Shown here: positions 43,682 to 52,892 of the stretch, piece after piece
Layout of the letters: each line of letters begins with the position of its first letter
How positions within the stretch are numbered: the stretch's first letter is position 1
Program-made: the position numbers and the translations under genes
NCBI RefSeq assembly: GCF_028623165.1
Contig: NZ_CP117768.1
Location: 2,046,001-2,110,000, forward strand
Reading direction: 5' to 3'
Length of the DNA: 64,000 nucleotides
DNA from: Nostoc sp. UHCC 0926
GTDB lineage: Bacteria; Cyanobacteriota; Cyanobacteriia; Cyanobacteriales; Nostocaceae
Notes under the pieces: generated by a model
The model's input: only the letters and a program-made list of their open reading frames with translations
Told to the model about the DNA's origin: nothing
Databases searched by the model: none

Positions 43682-45991
43682 TTACTTAGCAGTCTTTTTC
43701 AGACCTTGCCATCTTTCTCGTAATCGCTTCAAGTTAGGCGTATGACCACCATAACGCCAACCAACATAGGCTTGGCTAATCTCATCTATTACCTCAGCAG
43801 TTGCTGGGGCATGATGCTGGTATGATCCTCTGGCATACTCTAAAGGTGTTTGTGCTGGATGCTTACCTAAACCTTTTTGGGTTGTCCATTGCAGCATTTG
43901 TTGATAAAGGCTCTCCATTACTGGCAATTTCTTTAACCATCGACGGTTGCGCCACTCTCGCCACTGACCCCAACCCACCCAACCGAAGAAAGCTGCTGTG
44001 GTTGTCAAGATTAAGCCAGTTAATACACCAAACCAACCTTGAGAGAATAAAGCTAAAAACCAAGCGATCGCTCTAATCACCCACCTAAATATTGTCTCAA
44101 ATACATTATTCAATAAACCTGTCACTGGAGAAGGTAACCATCCAGCAACCCAGTGCCACAACTGGCGCAACACACTAAAAGTCTGAGTATCTTCTACTGA
44201 TGGAGGTATGAGGGGATGATTGGGAATGGGGTCAAAGGCAAACCAGCCATATTTCGGAAAATATACTTCCGTCATCGCATAAGCGTCAGTATTACGGACA
44301 ACATACAGCCCTGTAAATGGATTAAATTCTCCTGGACTAAACCCTGCCACTAACCGTGCTGGGATACCAATGGAACGTAGCATTACTGTGAGAACTGTTG
44401 AGAAGTGGTCTGGATAACCGCCTTTATATTTGAATAAAAAAGCTTCTACTAAGTCATCTTTTTCTCCCAAATAAGGCAAATCTAAGGGATTTTGGGGAAT
44501 AGAATAGTGTTGCTTCAGGTATTGAGCTAAGTAGAGAGCCTTTTCATAAGGTGAATCCAAACTTTTAAAAGACTTTGATACCCCTTCCCGATTGTAGTTA
44601 GCGAGAATTTCTTCGGTACGTTGTCGGACTTTTTCGGCAATTTCGGGAGGAATTTGCAGATAATGCTTCTTAATCTGTTGCGGATATTTAGTAGAAGCTT
44701 CACCTAACAAAGTGCGATCGCGGTATGGTACTCCAGAAATTACTGTGTAGGTGAGTCCTTCTGATAATTCCACAGGCGATCGCAATCCATTTTCTCTATC
44801 AACCGCGATCATTGCTGTCGGAAAGTAAATCTCTTTGGGATAAGCCATCGCCGGAATTAGGTTAGGCAAATCCGCCACTACTGTATAAGTTTGTACTATC
44901 TCTTGGGTTTTACCAGTAATCAGAGGTAGGTTAAGAAAAATTTGGTAAGACCAAGGCGCTCGCTTCATGGTCATAACATCTTCATTACGAGAAACTTCCC
45001 ATCCCTTACCTGTATAACGGTCAAATCCTAGTACTCGCCAAAAACCCTCAGCTTGCGATCGCACCCGCATCACAACTTTAGGTTTCATCTCGCCCCGCAG
45101 GTTTTGGTTAATTTGGCTATTAAAACCGTAATAAAAGTTATTATCTAATTTCCCAGGTTGACCAGTTTGGTTTTGTCCCGTACCACTGCCTTGATTATTA
45201 CCTTTACCTTGGCGGGCATAACCGGGATTGATGATACTACGTCCTGTAAAATTGCCTTTTAACTCGATAGGAGAACTTACAGGAAAATTCCGTAATTGAT
45301 AGCCAGGGAATCTGGGTAAAAGAGCAAAAATTCCCAGCCCCAGACCGACAATTAGCAAAAAATTCAGAATTAAAAATTTAAAATTAAGAGTTGAGGAATT
45401 CTGATTAAGTTTTTCCTTTTGAGTTTTTAATGGCTGCAAACCCAAGCGTGAGCGATAATCTAATACTAAAGTTGGCAGAGCGATCGCTAAAAATAACAGC
45501 AACACAGGTGCAAATGCTAAAGTCTGACTTAGCGTTGCCGCCACACCCAATAAAATCAGTCCTATAACAATCGAATAGCCCAAATTTTTGCGGCGGGGTG
45601 TATCAAAGCTGTGCAACACCTGGAGTTGAATTAATAACTCCGCCAAACCCAACCGCGTATCATTCAACTCTCCCACTAACCGCCCAAAGAAAGCACCCAG
45701 TGCTACTAACATTCCGATAGCGATGCAAAACTTAACTGCAACATTGGCATCATGGCGACGATAGTAACTCCAAATCCCACCCAATCCACTCAGGGGTAAC
45801 GCCCAAAAACTGAATGAAGTCTCGGCGGCGATATCCGTCGCCACAATTCCCAAAATAACCAACGCTAGCACCAGCACCCGCAAGGAAATTGAATCTTCCA
45901 CTTCTATCAAAGGCGACCCCTGCATATTTTGCCGCCATAAATTACCTACAGGGAGACGCCAAAACCGATTCATCCTGGATAAGTTAAACAT
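43682..45991 (-). CDS. Membrane transglutaminase-fold protein without catalytic Cys
   Basis: The 769-residue protein has five to six membrane helices in its first 235 residues, a large outer domain, a transglutaminase-core region (AFLFKYKGGYPDHFSTVLTV, MLRSIGIPARLVAGFSPGEF, YFPKYGWFAFDPIPNHP) and a last membrane helix followed by a cytosolic DUF4129-like tail. This is the TgpA/DUF3488 layout. In active members the core has GxC..F and a His; here the Cys position is Tyr-Pro (GGYPDHF) and the His region reads DAYAMTEVYF. Only the Asp remains, so catalysis is doubtful. ATGs at 45991 and 45973 are both possible starts. Confidence 0.8.
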   Translation of the reverse strand: MFNLSRMNRFWRLPVGNLWRQNMQGSPLIEVEDSISLRVLVLALVILGIVATDIAAETSFSFWALPLSGLGGIWSYYRRHDANVAVKFCIAIGMLVALGAFFGRLVGELNDTRLGLAELLIQLQVLHSFDTPRRKNLGYSIVIGLILLGVAATLSQTLAFAPVLLLFLAIALPTLVLDYRSRLGLQPLKTQKEKLNQNSSTLNFKFLILNFLLIVGLGLGIFALLPRFPGYQLRNFPVSSPIELKGNFTGRSIINPGYARQGKGNNQGSGTGQNQTGQPGKLDNNFYYGFNSQINQNLRGEMKPKVVMRVRSQAEGFWRVLGFDRYTGKGWEVSRNEDVMTMKRAPWSYQIFLNLPLITGKTQEIVQTYTVVADLPNLIPAMAYPKEIYFPTAMIAVDRENGLRSPVELSEGLTYTVISGVPYRDRTLLGEASTKYPQQIKKHYLQIPPEIAEKVRQRTEEILANYNREGVSKSFKSLDSPYEKALYLAQYLKQHYSIPQNPLDLPYLGEKDDLVEAFLFKYKGGYPDHFSTVLTVMLRSIGIPARLVAGFSPGEFNPFTGLYVVRNTDAYAMTEVYFPKYGWFAFDPIPNHPLIPPSVEDTQTFSVLRQLWHWVAGWLPSPVTGLLNNVFETIFRWVIRAIAWFLALFSQGWFGVLTGLILTTTAAFFGWVGWGQWREWRNRRWLKKLPVMESLYQQMLQWTTQKGLGKHPAQTPLEYARGSYQHHAPATAEVIDEISQAYVGWRYGGHTPNLKRLRERWQGLKKTAK

Positions 45992-46288
45992 TTGAGTCTA
46001 AGCGAAGCAATGATGTAGATGCAACGGACACAATCGGGGGGATGTAATTGGCTACCCTACTACTGTGTCAAAGAAATAATCGATAGCGGAAGATGCGGCC
46101 AGAGACGTAAAGACACGGTGAAATGTATCAAATACTTTCTCCGTGTCCCTGTGTTTTTGTAATAACTGCTTCTCGTAGACACCCTAATGACCACTTGTTG
46201 AAAAATAGGATAAGCTTCAAAACCAGGAAAATCCTCTTAATATATATTGGCGTTGATCGACGTAGTGTGCTAGCGCTGGCAATTTAAA
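45992..46288. other. Intergenic between patU and the TgpA-like gene
   Basis: This 297-bp gap downstream of patU and upstream of the TgpA-like gene carries no frame of interest. It includes the dispersed word ggtgaaatgtatcaaatac and AT-rich sequence likely to hold the promoter of the downstream minus-strand gene. Confidence 0.3.
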
Positions 46289-47266
46289 CTAAATCGTGGG
46301 ACTAATCACGAACAACAATGGCTGTTGGTCTATTTCTGGAAACTCAACTTCCAGGGTATAAGTTGGGTTAAGTTGTTCGCAGCCTAACTCTACACTTAAG
46401 TATCCCGAAGTGGAAGATGTTGCCATTGCTAAGGTGCCACTTCCGCGAAGTGTCAAAGTTCCTTTAACGGGTAACTCAGCCTGAACAAGTAACCTCGTAA
46501 GTTTACCTACAGACTGATACTCTACTCTAATGTTCAAATTACCGACACTGGTTAGCCATTGTCTTTCTACCACTGGACTGGTTGCTGAAAGTGGTAGAGT
46601 CAGATTTTCCAGCAGTTGTTTAGCTGCTAGCAACGACAAAGCCATCTGTTGACGTGGTTGTAAATCTGAGTAATCGCTCTGAATATTGGGTATTGTTTCC
46701 AGAGTATTTACAGACCGATAGGTGCTTCTTAGCACCAATCCAGCTATGTCGTTTAATGCTTGAGATTCGTTGGGAAAAAAGCTCTCCACCACTTGAACTA
46801 ATTTTGCCCCCAGCGGCACTGAAGATGTCACTAACGCCTGACATTGTTCTAGCAATTGCTGGAAAACTCTCTCCGGCAAGGGACGTGGCAGATTCAGCTT
46901 CGACTGTTGTACCATCCACCCCCAGGTAGGAACGAGCGTCATTGACGGCTCATCAACAAAATCGGGATAGTCGATTAATTGTGTTTCCCAGGGAAACAAA
47001 GGTGGGTGGTCTTGGACTTGGATTTGTAACCGACGCTTAAGGACGGCTTGGAAACGATCTTGCACAGTAGGAATTTCTCCCAATTGAAAGGCCTGGGGCG
47101 TTCCTCCCAATTTTGGCTCACTGCTTTTTGAAGCAGTGGCTTCCTTGAGGAGGTTTTCTACCCCGTCATTTTCCTCACATACCGAGAGTTGCTCGTGATT
47201 TTTGACATCGTCTGTCAATAACCAATCGAGACACTGGTGTTGTAAGGATTCTGAGTCACTATTCAT
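46289..47266 (-). CDS. patU: PatU-type heterocyst pattern protein
   Basis: From the ATG at 47266 the protein has 325 residues. It reads SLQHQCLDWLLTDDV near the start, FPWETQLIDYPDFVDEPS in the middle and SFFPNESQALNDIAGLVLRS before a beta-rich C-terminal half. I recognise this as PatU, partly from its place directly after a hetZ-type gene. In Anabaena 7120 the gene is split into patU5 and patU3; here it is one intact frame. Its ATG lies inside the end of hetZ (ATGAATAG, 8-nt overlap), so the two are translationally coupled. PatU influences heterocyst spacing together with HetZ. DUF1822-like annotation is an alternative. Confidence 0.65.
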   Translation of the reverse strand: MNSDSESLQHQCLDWLLTDDVKNHEQLSVCEENDGVENLLKEATASKSSEPKLGGTPQAFQLGEIPTVQDRFQAVLKRRLQIQVQDHPPLFPWETQLIDYPDFVDEPSMTLVPTWGWMVQQSKLNLPRPLPERVFQQLLEQCQALVTSSVPLGAKLVQVVESFFPNESQALNDIAGLVLRSTYRSVNTLETIPNIQSDYSDLQPRQQMALSLLAAKQLLENLTLPLSATSPVVERQWLTSVGNLNIRVEYQSVGKLTRLLVQAELPVKGTLTLRGSGTLAMATSSTSGYLSVELGCEQLNPTYTLEVEFPEIDQQPLLFVISPTI

Positions 47267-48464
47267 GAGTAGATGCACCTGATCCGGACACTAATGAGTT
47301 ACGAATTTCCCAAGCTTGCTCAAGAATCTTAAACCATCGTTTTTGAAGTTGTGCCATTGACAGCCCTAAAGTTTTTGCTATTTTTTCATCGGCTTGTCCT
47401 TGTTGCTTCAACTCTAGTAAAGACCGTTGCTTATTGTCCAGCTGTGCTGTGTATACTTGCCATTGCTGGGGAGTTAAGCCCAAATTGGTGTGTAAAGAAG
47501 CTTCCAGCCACTCGTGAACTAATTCCCAACGGTGTAACAAGGCAAACCGAATCAAATGATACTTAAAGCGCTGCTGCAAGTAATCTCTCTGACGAGGGGT
47601 TAAACCTAAAATCGACTCAATTTCCTGTGCTGATAGATCCTGGAGGCGGAGGGAAAAGTAATCAGCGCAGTCAGATTGTTGCCGTTGTTCGAGATAATTC
47701 ATTAATTCCGTAACCACAACGGAGCGCAAGGTATCTTCTTCGGGTTCAGGTTCGGCTTGCGTTGCCATTGTGGAGCGCAATTGCTGCACTGCTGGTTCTT
47801 CCCAAGAACCATCGGCTTCACTATTGCTGCCTTCTGCGGCTTGTTCTATATCTACGCTGGTTTCTGGGGGCTGCTGTTGGGAAAAAGTTTGCGCCCGCAG
47901 GATAATTAGCTGCTGCTGACGGCCTGGTAAGGGAATGCGTCGCTTGCCGTAGCGCTCGGTAAATGCCATGTACTCGGACAATTCTAGAAGCGTCTGAGGG
48001 CGATAAGTGGGACCAAGTTGATTTTCTCGCCGGAAAGCGTTTAATGCCTCCAGATAAAAACTCTGTAAGAAATCTTCAATTATAGTCAGCCGCCCTTGAT
48101 AACTCAATTGCTTCTGAGGAGGATTAATGTATCGATAAATAATTGCACTCAGAGTGCTGTGTAATTCTACCCTGCCCCGATTTGAACCCAACTGATAGTA
48201 TCTGAGACACTGTTGTAGGCGATGCCGAGCTAGGGTCATCGCCGAGCTTTCTACAGAGCCAGAAGCTTGGATACGTTTGCTTTCATGGCAAATTCGATAT
48301 ACTTCGGTGGTAATACGTGTTGCGACATCGTGGCAATTCTGTTCCGAAGCTTTGGTTGACTGCTGAAACTCCCTGGACAGGAGTTGAAAGATCACCTCCA
48401 CGCCTTTAGAATTTTCTCCCAGAATAGTTACAGATGGAATAGTTGCGGTTGCGGCTGAATTCAT
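47259..48464 (-). CDS. hetZ: HetZ, heterocyst differentiation regulator
   Basis: From the ATG at 48464 the protein has 401 residues, the usual HetZ length, and begins MNSAATATIPSV. Its middle has LELSEYMAFTERYGKRRIPL and its C-terminal part two sigma-factor-like helix-turn-helix patterns (LTPRQRDYLQQRFKYHLIRF and DEKIAKTLGLSMAQLQKRWF). HetZ acts early in heterocyst differentiation under HetR and binds DNA. The frame also opens at a TTG (48479). patU follows with an 8-nt overlap. HetZ-related paralogues exist in filamentous cyanobacteria, so orthology rests partly on the neighbourhood. Confidence 0.72.
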   Translation of the reverse strand: MNSAATATIPSVTILGENSKGVEVIFQLLSREFQQSTKASEQNCHDVATRITTEVYRICHESKRIQASGSVESSAMTLARHRLQQCLRYYQLGSNRGRVELHSTLSAIIYRYINPPQKQLSYQGRLTIIEDFLQSFYLEALNAFRRENQLGPTYRPQTLLELSEYMAFTERYGKRRIPLPGRQQQLIILRAQTFSQQQPPETSVDIEQAAEGSNSEADGSWEEPAVQQLRSTMATQAEPEPEEDTLRSVVVTELMNYLEQRQQSDCADYFSLRLQDLSAQEIESILGLTPRQRDYLQQRFKYHLIRFALLHRWELVHEWLEASLHTNLGLTPQQWQVYTAQLDNKQRSLLELKQQGQADEKIAKTLGLSMAQLQKRWFKILEQAWEIRNSLVSGSGASTHE

Positions 48465-48562
48465 AGTCTCGGTTTTCAAAAGACCCTAACTTACTTAAAT
48501 ACAACCTGTATGACTGTGGGTATTGGTTTTTTCCGTTTTATGTATAAGCTAAACGCAGACCA

Positions 48563-48578
48563 ATCCTACATTTAGGAT
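48563..48578. promoter_or_regulatory. Palindrome in hetZ upstream region
   Basis: A perfect 6-bp inverted repeat, atccta-catt-taggat, lies 99 bp upstream of the hetZ ATG in a 205-bp divergent gap. It could be an operator, but it does not match the HetR target I remember (GGGxCTAACCC type), so this is only a candidate. Confidence 0.3.
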
Positions 48579-48669
48579 GTGGCTGATTTTATTATTCCCA
48601 ACTTTGATGGGATTGTTCACACTTTGATAGATGTTATTGCCATTACCCAGGAGCCGTATACAAGTCATT

Positions 48670-49143
48670 ATGGATTTAGAAGCACAAATTCAATTGCTGA
48701 TTGACAATGCGCCCCGCGATGGGATGACACCACATCTTGTTGCAGCAATTGCTCCTGCCCTTAGAGCGATCGCTCAAAAATTACGTTACTCCCAGTATTA
48801 TATTCTCCAAAATTCAGAGGAAAGCTGGGTTTTAACTACATTGAGCAATCGTGCTAATCCAGGATTGGAAAAGCGTGTGATTTACGCTTTTCCTACCATA
48901 CAGGATGTCTCTCTAATTTCCCCTGCTGGGCTTGACCCTCAAATGCTAGCTAAAATTATTCCTGTCACCCATATTTTGTTCCAACTGGTGGCATTGGAAC
49001 CCGTAGATAGTATCGTTTTTTTGGAAACGCCGGGTAAGACCACTCATACCGTTGAAATTCGGCGAGCTGACCTAGAAAAACTCATGCAACAACAGTTGCG
49101 ACAACAGCGATCGCCTAAACAGATACCCCCTGATATTGCATAG
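48670..49143 (+). CDS. Conserved cyanobacterial protein, function unknown
   Basis: From the ATG at 48670 (MDLEAQIQLLIDNAPRDG) the protein has 157 residues. It is a mixed alpha/beta soluble protein (VAAIAPALRAIAQKLRYSQY, WVLTTLSNRANPGLEKRVIY) with a Gln/Arg-rich C-terminal helix. The frame extends 13 residues upstream. It is divergent from hetZ. I recall a gene of similar size beside hetZ in related genomes but cannot name a function. Confidence 0.65.
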   Translation: MDLEAQIQLLIDNAPRDGMTPHLVAAIAPALRAIAQKLRYSQYYILQNSEESWVLTTLSNRANPGLEKRVIYAFPTIQDVSLISPAGLDPQMLAKIIPVTHILFQLVALEPVDSIVFLETPGKTTHTVEIRRADLEKLMQQQLRQQRSPKQIPPDIA

Positions 49144-49446
49144 AAAAATTTTGGATGTTGGATTGTTTCTATACAATCCAACATCCAAAATTTTAAATCT
49201 CAAATTTGTTTGAAAAAGTTTATGATGGAGAAAAATTAATGCCAGTTACTACCCTTTTAGTCTTTTAAAGAACCAGGCGATCGGCTTAATTTTCCCCTTA
49301 ATCTAAAATTGGTTAACAAACAGTTACCAGTGAACATTTTTCAAATTTTAGCTTACCATTGAGCCAGATTCACCCACCTAAGAACAGGTTAAAAGTTTAA
49401 CTTAGGGTCTAAATTCTCATTTTGTACCTGTTAACTGATAACTGAT
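49144..49446. other. Convergent intergenic region
   Basis: AT-rich gap of 303 bp between convergent genes. It has the inverted repeat ttggatgttggattg...caatccaacatccaaaa at 49152-49189, a 14-bp-type stem that may terminate the upstream plus-strand gene. Nothing else is recognised. Confidence 0.45.
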
Positions 49447-50418
49447 TTAATAGAGGCGACTAAGTGTGTACTCAGCTATGTTAATCAATGCCTGGTGGGA
49501 TTCTGAGGGTGGGAGAACTGCAAGATGTTCAATTGCTAACTTAGCATGATGAGCAGCTAACTCTCGTGCCTGTTGTATACCTTGACTATCTTGAATTAGT
49601 TCCAGTGCTTGTTCTAAATCCCCTTCTTGAGCAAACTCTCTCTCAATCAGCACTTCCAAGGATGGTTTTTCCGCCAAAGCAAATAAAACGGGTGCAGTCA
49701 GATTACCACTTTTGAGATCCGACCCCACTGGTTTACCCAAGGTATCTGTTGTACTGGTGAAATCTAGAATGTCGTCAACAATCTGAAATGCTATCCCAAA
49801 ATGACGACCGTAGCTATACATATGCTCAACAGTTTCTCCGGAGACTTCACTCAGTAACCCAGCAGCTTTAGAACTGTTGGCGATTAACGAAGCTGTTTTG
49901 TAATAACTCTTCTGGAGGTAAGTTTCAATAGAAATCGCAGCATCAAAACGATTCAGTCCCTGTTGGATCTCCCCAGTAGCCAAATCCATAATGACTTCTG
50001 AGAGGAGTTTCACCACCTCCAAATTGTCCAAGTTTGCTAAATACCAGGACGATTGAGCAAAAAGAAAATCTCCTGCTAATATGGCAATGCGATTACCGAA
50101 CAAACTATGAACGGTAGGAACGCCTCGCCGCACGTCTGATTCATCTACCACATCGTCATGTACCAAGCTTGCTGTGTGAATCATTTCTGTAATCTCAGCT
50201 AGGCGGCGGTGACGCGGCGTAATGTCTTGATCTAACATTGTTGCCCGCGATATTAGCAGGACGATTGCTGGTCTGATACGCTTTCCCCCAGCTCCGAATA
50301 AATGTTCGGCTGCTGCAAACAGAATGGGGTGACGATTTCCAACTAGCTGTTTTAGGTTATCTGCTAGTAGTCGCAGGTCTGCTTCCACAGGGGTAAACAT
50401 GGAGGTGGCTGGGGTCAT
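49447..50418 (-). CDS. sds: Long-chain polyprenyl (solanesyl) diphosphate synthase
   Basis: The 323-residue protein has both Asp-rich motifs of trans-prenyltransferases: LVHDDVVDESDVRRG (first DDxxD) and FQIVDDILDFTS (second), plus GGKRIRPAIVLLI. It condenses isopentenyl diphosphate onto allylic primers; in cyanobacteria the long-chain enzyme makes the C45 side chain of plastoquinone. The bulky residues before the first motif are small (ASLVHDD), fitting a long product. A second in-frame ATG at 50400 may be the true start. Cytosol or membrane surface. Confidence 0.88.
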   Translation of the reverse strand: MTPATSMFTPVEADLRLLADNLKQLVGNRHPILFAAAEHLFGAGGKRIRPAIVLLISRATMLDQDITPRHRRLAEITEMIHTASLVHDDVVDESDVRRGVPTVHSLFGNRIAILAGDFLFAQSSWYLANLDNLEVVKLLSEVIMDLATGEIQQGLNRFDAAISIETYLQKSYYKTASLIANSSKAAGLLSEVSGETVEHMYSYGRHFGIAFQIVDDILDFTSTTDTLGKPVGSDLKSGNLTAPVLFALAEKPSLEVLIEREFAQEGDLEQALELIQDSQGIQQARELAAHHAKLAIEHLAVLPPSESHQALINIAEYTLSRLY

Positions 50419-51365
50419 GGATGGGCGGACTCTGACTTAGGTTACGAAAGTTTACATATCCTCTACTCATTTTAAGATAACCCTGTGCCAGCGCAAAGTT
50501 TTCATAAAGTAATCCCAGATTCATGAGTCTATCGGTGATAATTAGGGTTAGTAATGGATTTGTCAATAAGCAATTATGCTTAGTTTGTGGAAGTTTAGGT
50601 TTTAAACTAACTTAGAACCGGAATTATCCGTATATGGGAATAAATATCAGCTTAAATTGTATTAAGTAGTTTCCCAGTACATGTTTCCCGCCACAGATCA
50701 AAACACAATTTGAGCAATATTACTTATTGACAAAATTGATGTGATTTAAAATTGTCACCAATAGGTAAGAAGGAATTTTTCAGGACTGAAGTGTAGCTAT
50801 TCAAAAAATTTGAAATTTAGCACTCAAGTGGGCTTAAAATTTAGGGTGGTTGTGTTAGGCTAAAATATAGGAATTTTAAATTTTTCAGATATTCACACCC
50901 CAAAAGTAAGTCACCTACTAGTTGATTTTGCTAGCTTAGTGATGTGAGTCTAAAATAATCAGTCGTAGCCTAGATTAAGGGAATAATTCCTTTAATTTTT
51001 CCTACGAATCCGCGAAACTCCTGGTTTGGAGCTATGCGATATCCCTTAGGGAAGCCGCTACACGTCTTCAGCGCAGGTTGAGCGCAAGCATTGCTCATTT
51101 AGCAGCAGTGTGAGCAAAAATAACGCAGATCAAGTAGACCGCAAAGAATCGTAGTTTTAGATTGCTAAAGGGCAATCTAACTGCTGTGGGATCTATGGTC
51201 TGCAAGAAGTCGCATTAGATAAGAAATTCTTTGTCCGTAAAGAATTTTATCTCTACAGCTAATTTTACCATAGGAAACTATAGCCATCAAGAATGCACTT
51301 GGTTGGCTGAGGTTCTACTAATTTTATGGAATTTTATATTCGTTTAGAAAGGTGCTGGTAGAACA
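50419..51365. other. Long intergenic region, possible small RNAs
   Basis: No gene longer than about 60 residues is supported in 947 bp. Small hairpins are present: gattgc/gcaatc at about 51159-51176 and aattctttgtccgtaaagaatt near 51220-51245. The word gcgcaggttgagcgcaagc near 51070 is of the dispersed type. A transcribed RNA upstream of the small gene at 51366 is possible, but no known RNA family is recognised. Confidence 0.35.
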
Positions 51366-51563
51366 ATGATTTACGGAAGTATACCTATGATGATTTTTAT
51401 TTTAGCGTCTGGATATTTGTTCACAGTCTACCTGTTATTAGCACTGGCAAAGCGAACGGGTACAAAGACTGTTCCTACAAGTTTCCCTTCATCTGCCGAA
51501 GGAAAACACAAGCAGGAGATATCAGTAAGGACAAAGGTGACTCAAGCAGTTAATAGTCAGTAG
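51366..51563 (+). CDS. Small single-pass membrane protein
   Basis: The 65-residue frame has one clear membrane helix (MMIFILASGYLFTVYLLLAL), then a basic and polar tail. It starts with an ATG preceded by aaaggtgctggtagaaca, a plausible ribosome-binding site. The stop codon is the first base group of a heptamer repeat (51561-51596). The length and layout resemble small photosystem- or cytochrome-associated proteins, but I recognise none. Confidence 0.45.
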   Translation: MIYGSIPMMIFILASGYLFTVYLLLALAKRTGTKTVPTSFPSSAEGKHKQEISVRTKVTQAVNSQ

Positions 51564-51596
51564 TGAGGAGTGAGGAGTGAGGAGTTAGGAGTTATT
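51561..51596. repeat. Heptanucleotide tandem repeat (gagtgag)
   Basis: Five 7-bp units (tagtgag gagtgag gagtgag gagttag gagttat) begin on the stop codon of the small membrane-protein frame. The 7-bp period is the usual one for short tandem repeats in this group. Confidence 0.6.
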
Positions 51597-51790
51597 AATT
51601 CAAAACTTTTAACACCTAATACCGATTATCTAAGCAATCGGAGAAAATTAATTACACAATGTGATTGCCAATGGAGCTAACTTCAACTCTACCAGACGCT
51701 TTGCGAACAAAGAAGCAAGCTACACAAAGCATCTGGTAGAGTTGCACAAATGTTGCAATCGCAAGAACATAAATATTTTTATCCAACTAC

Positions 51791-51874
51791 TTATGAGATT
51801 GCTCTATAACTTGGGGATTTTGCCCTAAGTCTGAGCAAGCTTGATCTTGTGCAGTTTAACAAAGAATTGGTATA
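51791..51874. mobile_element. MITE-like element, copy 2 (left end missing)
   Basis: This segment matches the 9615-9709 element over about 80 bp, with about 85 per cent identity by eye, and ends in the same aattggtata (51865-51874). The left tataccaatt end is not present, so it is a truncated or diverged copy. It lies 22 bp after the murI stop on the minus-strand transcript. Confidence 0.5.
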
Positions 51875-51896
51875 ACTTCTCATTTTTTAAATAGTT

Positions 51897-52763
51897 TTAT
51901 TGGAGTTGGGAAATAGCGGTATCAGTGAAGCAAACCTCTTCAACCATTGGGGTATAGCCTAGCCACTGCACTCCTGACTGGGAAAACTGTTGGGGACAAC
52001 CGCTGACGGCGAAGCGAGTTGGCAGTGGGAGGTGAGTATTTCTTAAGCCTAGCAAGTCTAGCTCTTGGGCACAAGCTGCGGCAACATGAACAGCTGGGTC
52101 AACCAATTGGACTTGAGAGGGGAGGAGCGATCGCAATACTGGTGTAAGGTGAGGATAATGGGTACAGCCGTGAACTAAGGTGTCAATTTCCTGCTCTAGT
52201 AAAGGCTTTAGGTAGGCTCGTGCAACTTCAGCAGTGTAGGGGTCGTGAATGCGGTTTTGCTCAATGAGTGGCACAAACTCTGGACATCCGACTTGCCAGA
52301 CTTGGACATCAGGAGCAATTTCGAGTATAGCGTGCTTATAAGCATTACTCTTAGCTGTAGCTGGAGTGGCAATCACACCAATCCGCTTTCCTTGCTGCAC
52401 CGCTGCTTTTGCACCCGGTAGGATCACTCCCAAAATGGGTATGCTGAATTCATGACGCACCGTTTCTAGGGCTAGGGCAGAACTGGTGTTGCAAGCCATA
52501 ATCACCATTTTTACCCCCTGCTGTTGTAGCCAGGTAAGAATTTCCCGCGTAAATTGTAAAATTTCTGCTTGTGAACGAATTCCGTAAGGAAGTCGAGCTG
52601 TATCCCCAAAGTAAACAATTGATTCATTGGGGAGTTGCCGATATAGTTGTCGCAGTACCGTCAGTCCACCCACACCACTATCAAAGATGCCAATTGGGGC
52701 CCGTTGGGGTTCAAGAGCCGAAAAATCGTCAAGATTCCCTTCAAAGATGGAAGATGAATACAC
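51897..52763 (-). CDS. murI: Glutamate racemase
   Basis: The 288-residue protein has both catalytic cysteines: MACNTSSALAL (first) and LVHGCTHYPHL (second), and the N-terminal IGIFDSGVGGLTVLRQL. It makes D-glutamate for peptidoglycan in the cytosol. It lies 129 bp downstream of the second amidase gene on the same strand, so the three cell-wall genes may share transcripts. The first 20 residues before PIGIFDSG are longer than in most members; an internal start is not obvious. Confidence 0.93.
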   Translation of the reverse strand: MYSSSIFEGNLDDFSALEPQRAPIGIFDSGVGGLTVLRQLYRQLPNESIVYFGDTARLPYGIRSQAEILQFTREILTWLQQQGVKMVIMACNTSSALALETVRHEFSIPILGVILPGAKAAVQQGKRIGVIATPATAKSNAYKHAILEIAPDVQVWQVGCPEFVPLIEQNRIHDPYTAEVARAYLKPLLEQEIDTLVHGCTHYPHLTPVLRSLLPSQVQLVDPAVHVAAACAQELDLLGLRNTHLPLPTRFAVSGCPQQFSQSGVQWLGYTPMVEEVCFTDTAISQLQ

Positions 52764-52892
52764 AGGCAGATGTTGATTTAGGTTTTTGAATTTAAAATAC
52801 AGAATTTAGCAGACAATCTGCAAATTGACTACTAAATTCTGCACGTAAAAGAAGTTTAAATACCACCTCTTTAATTAGTAATTTGTACTATA

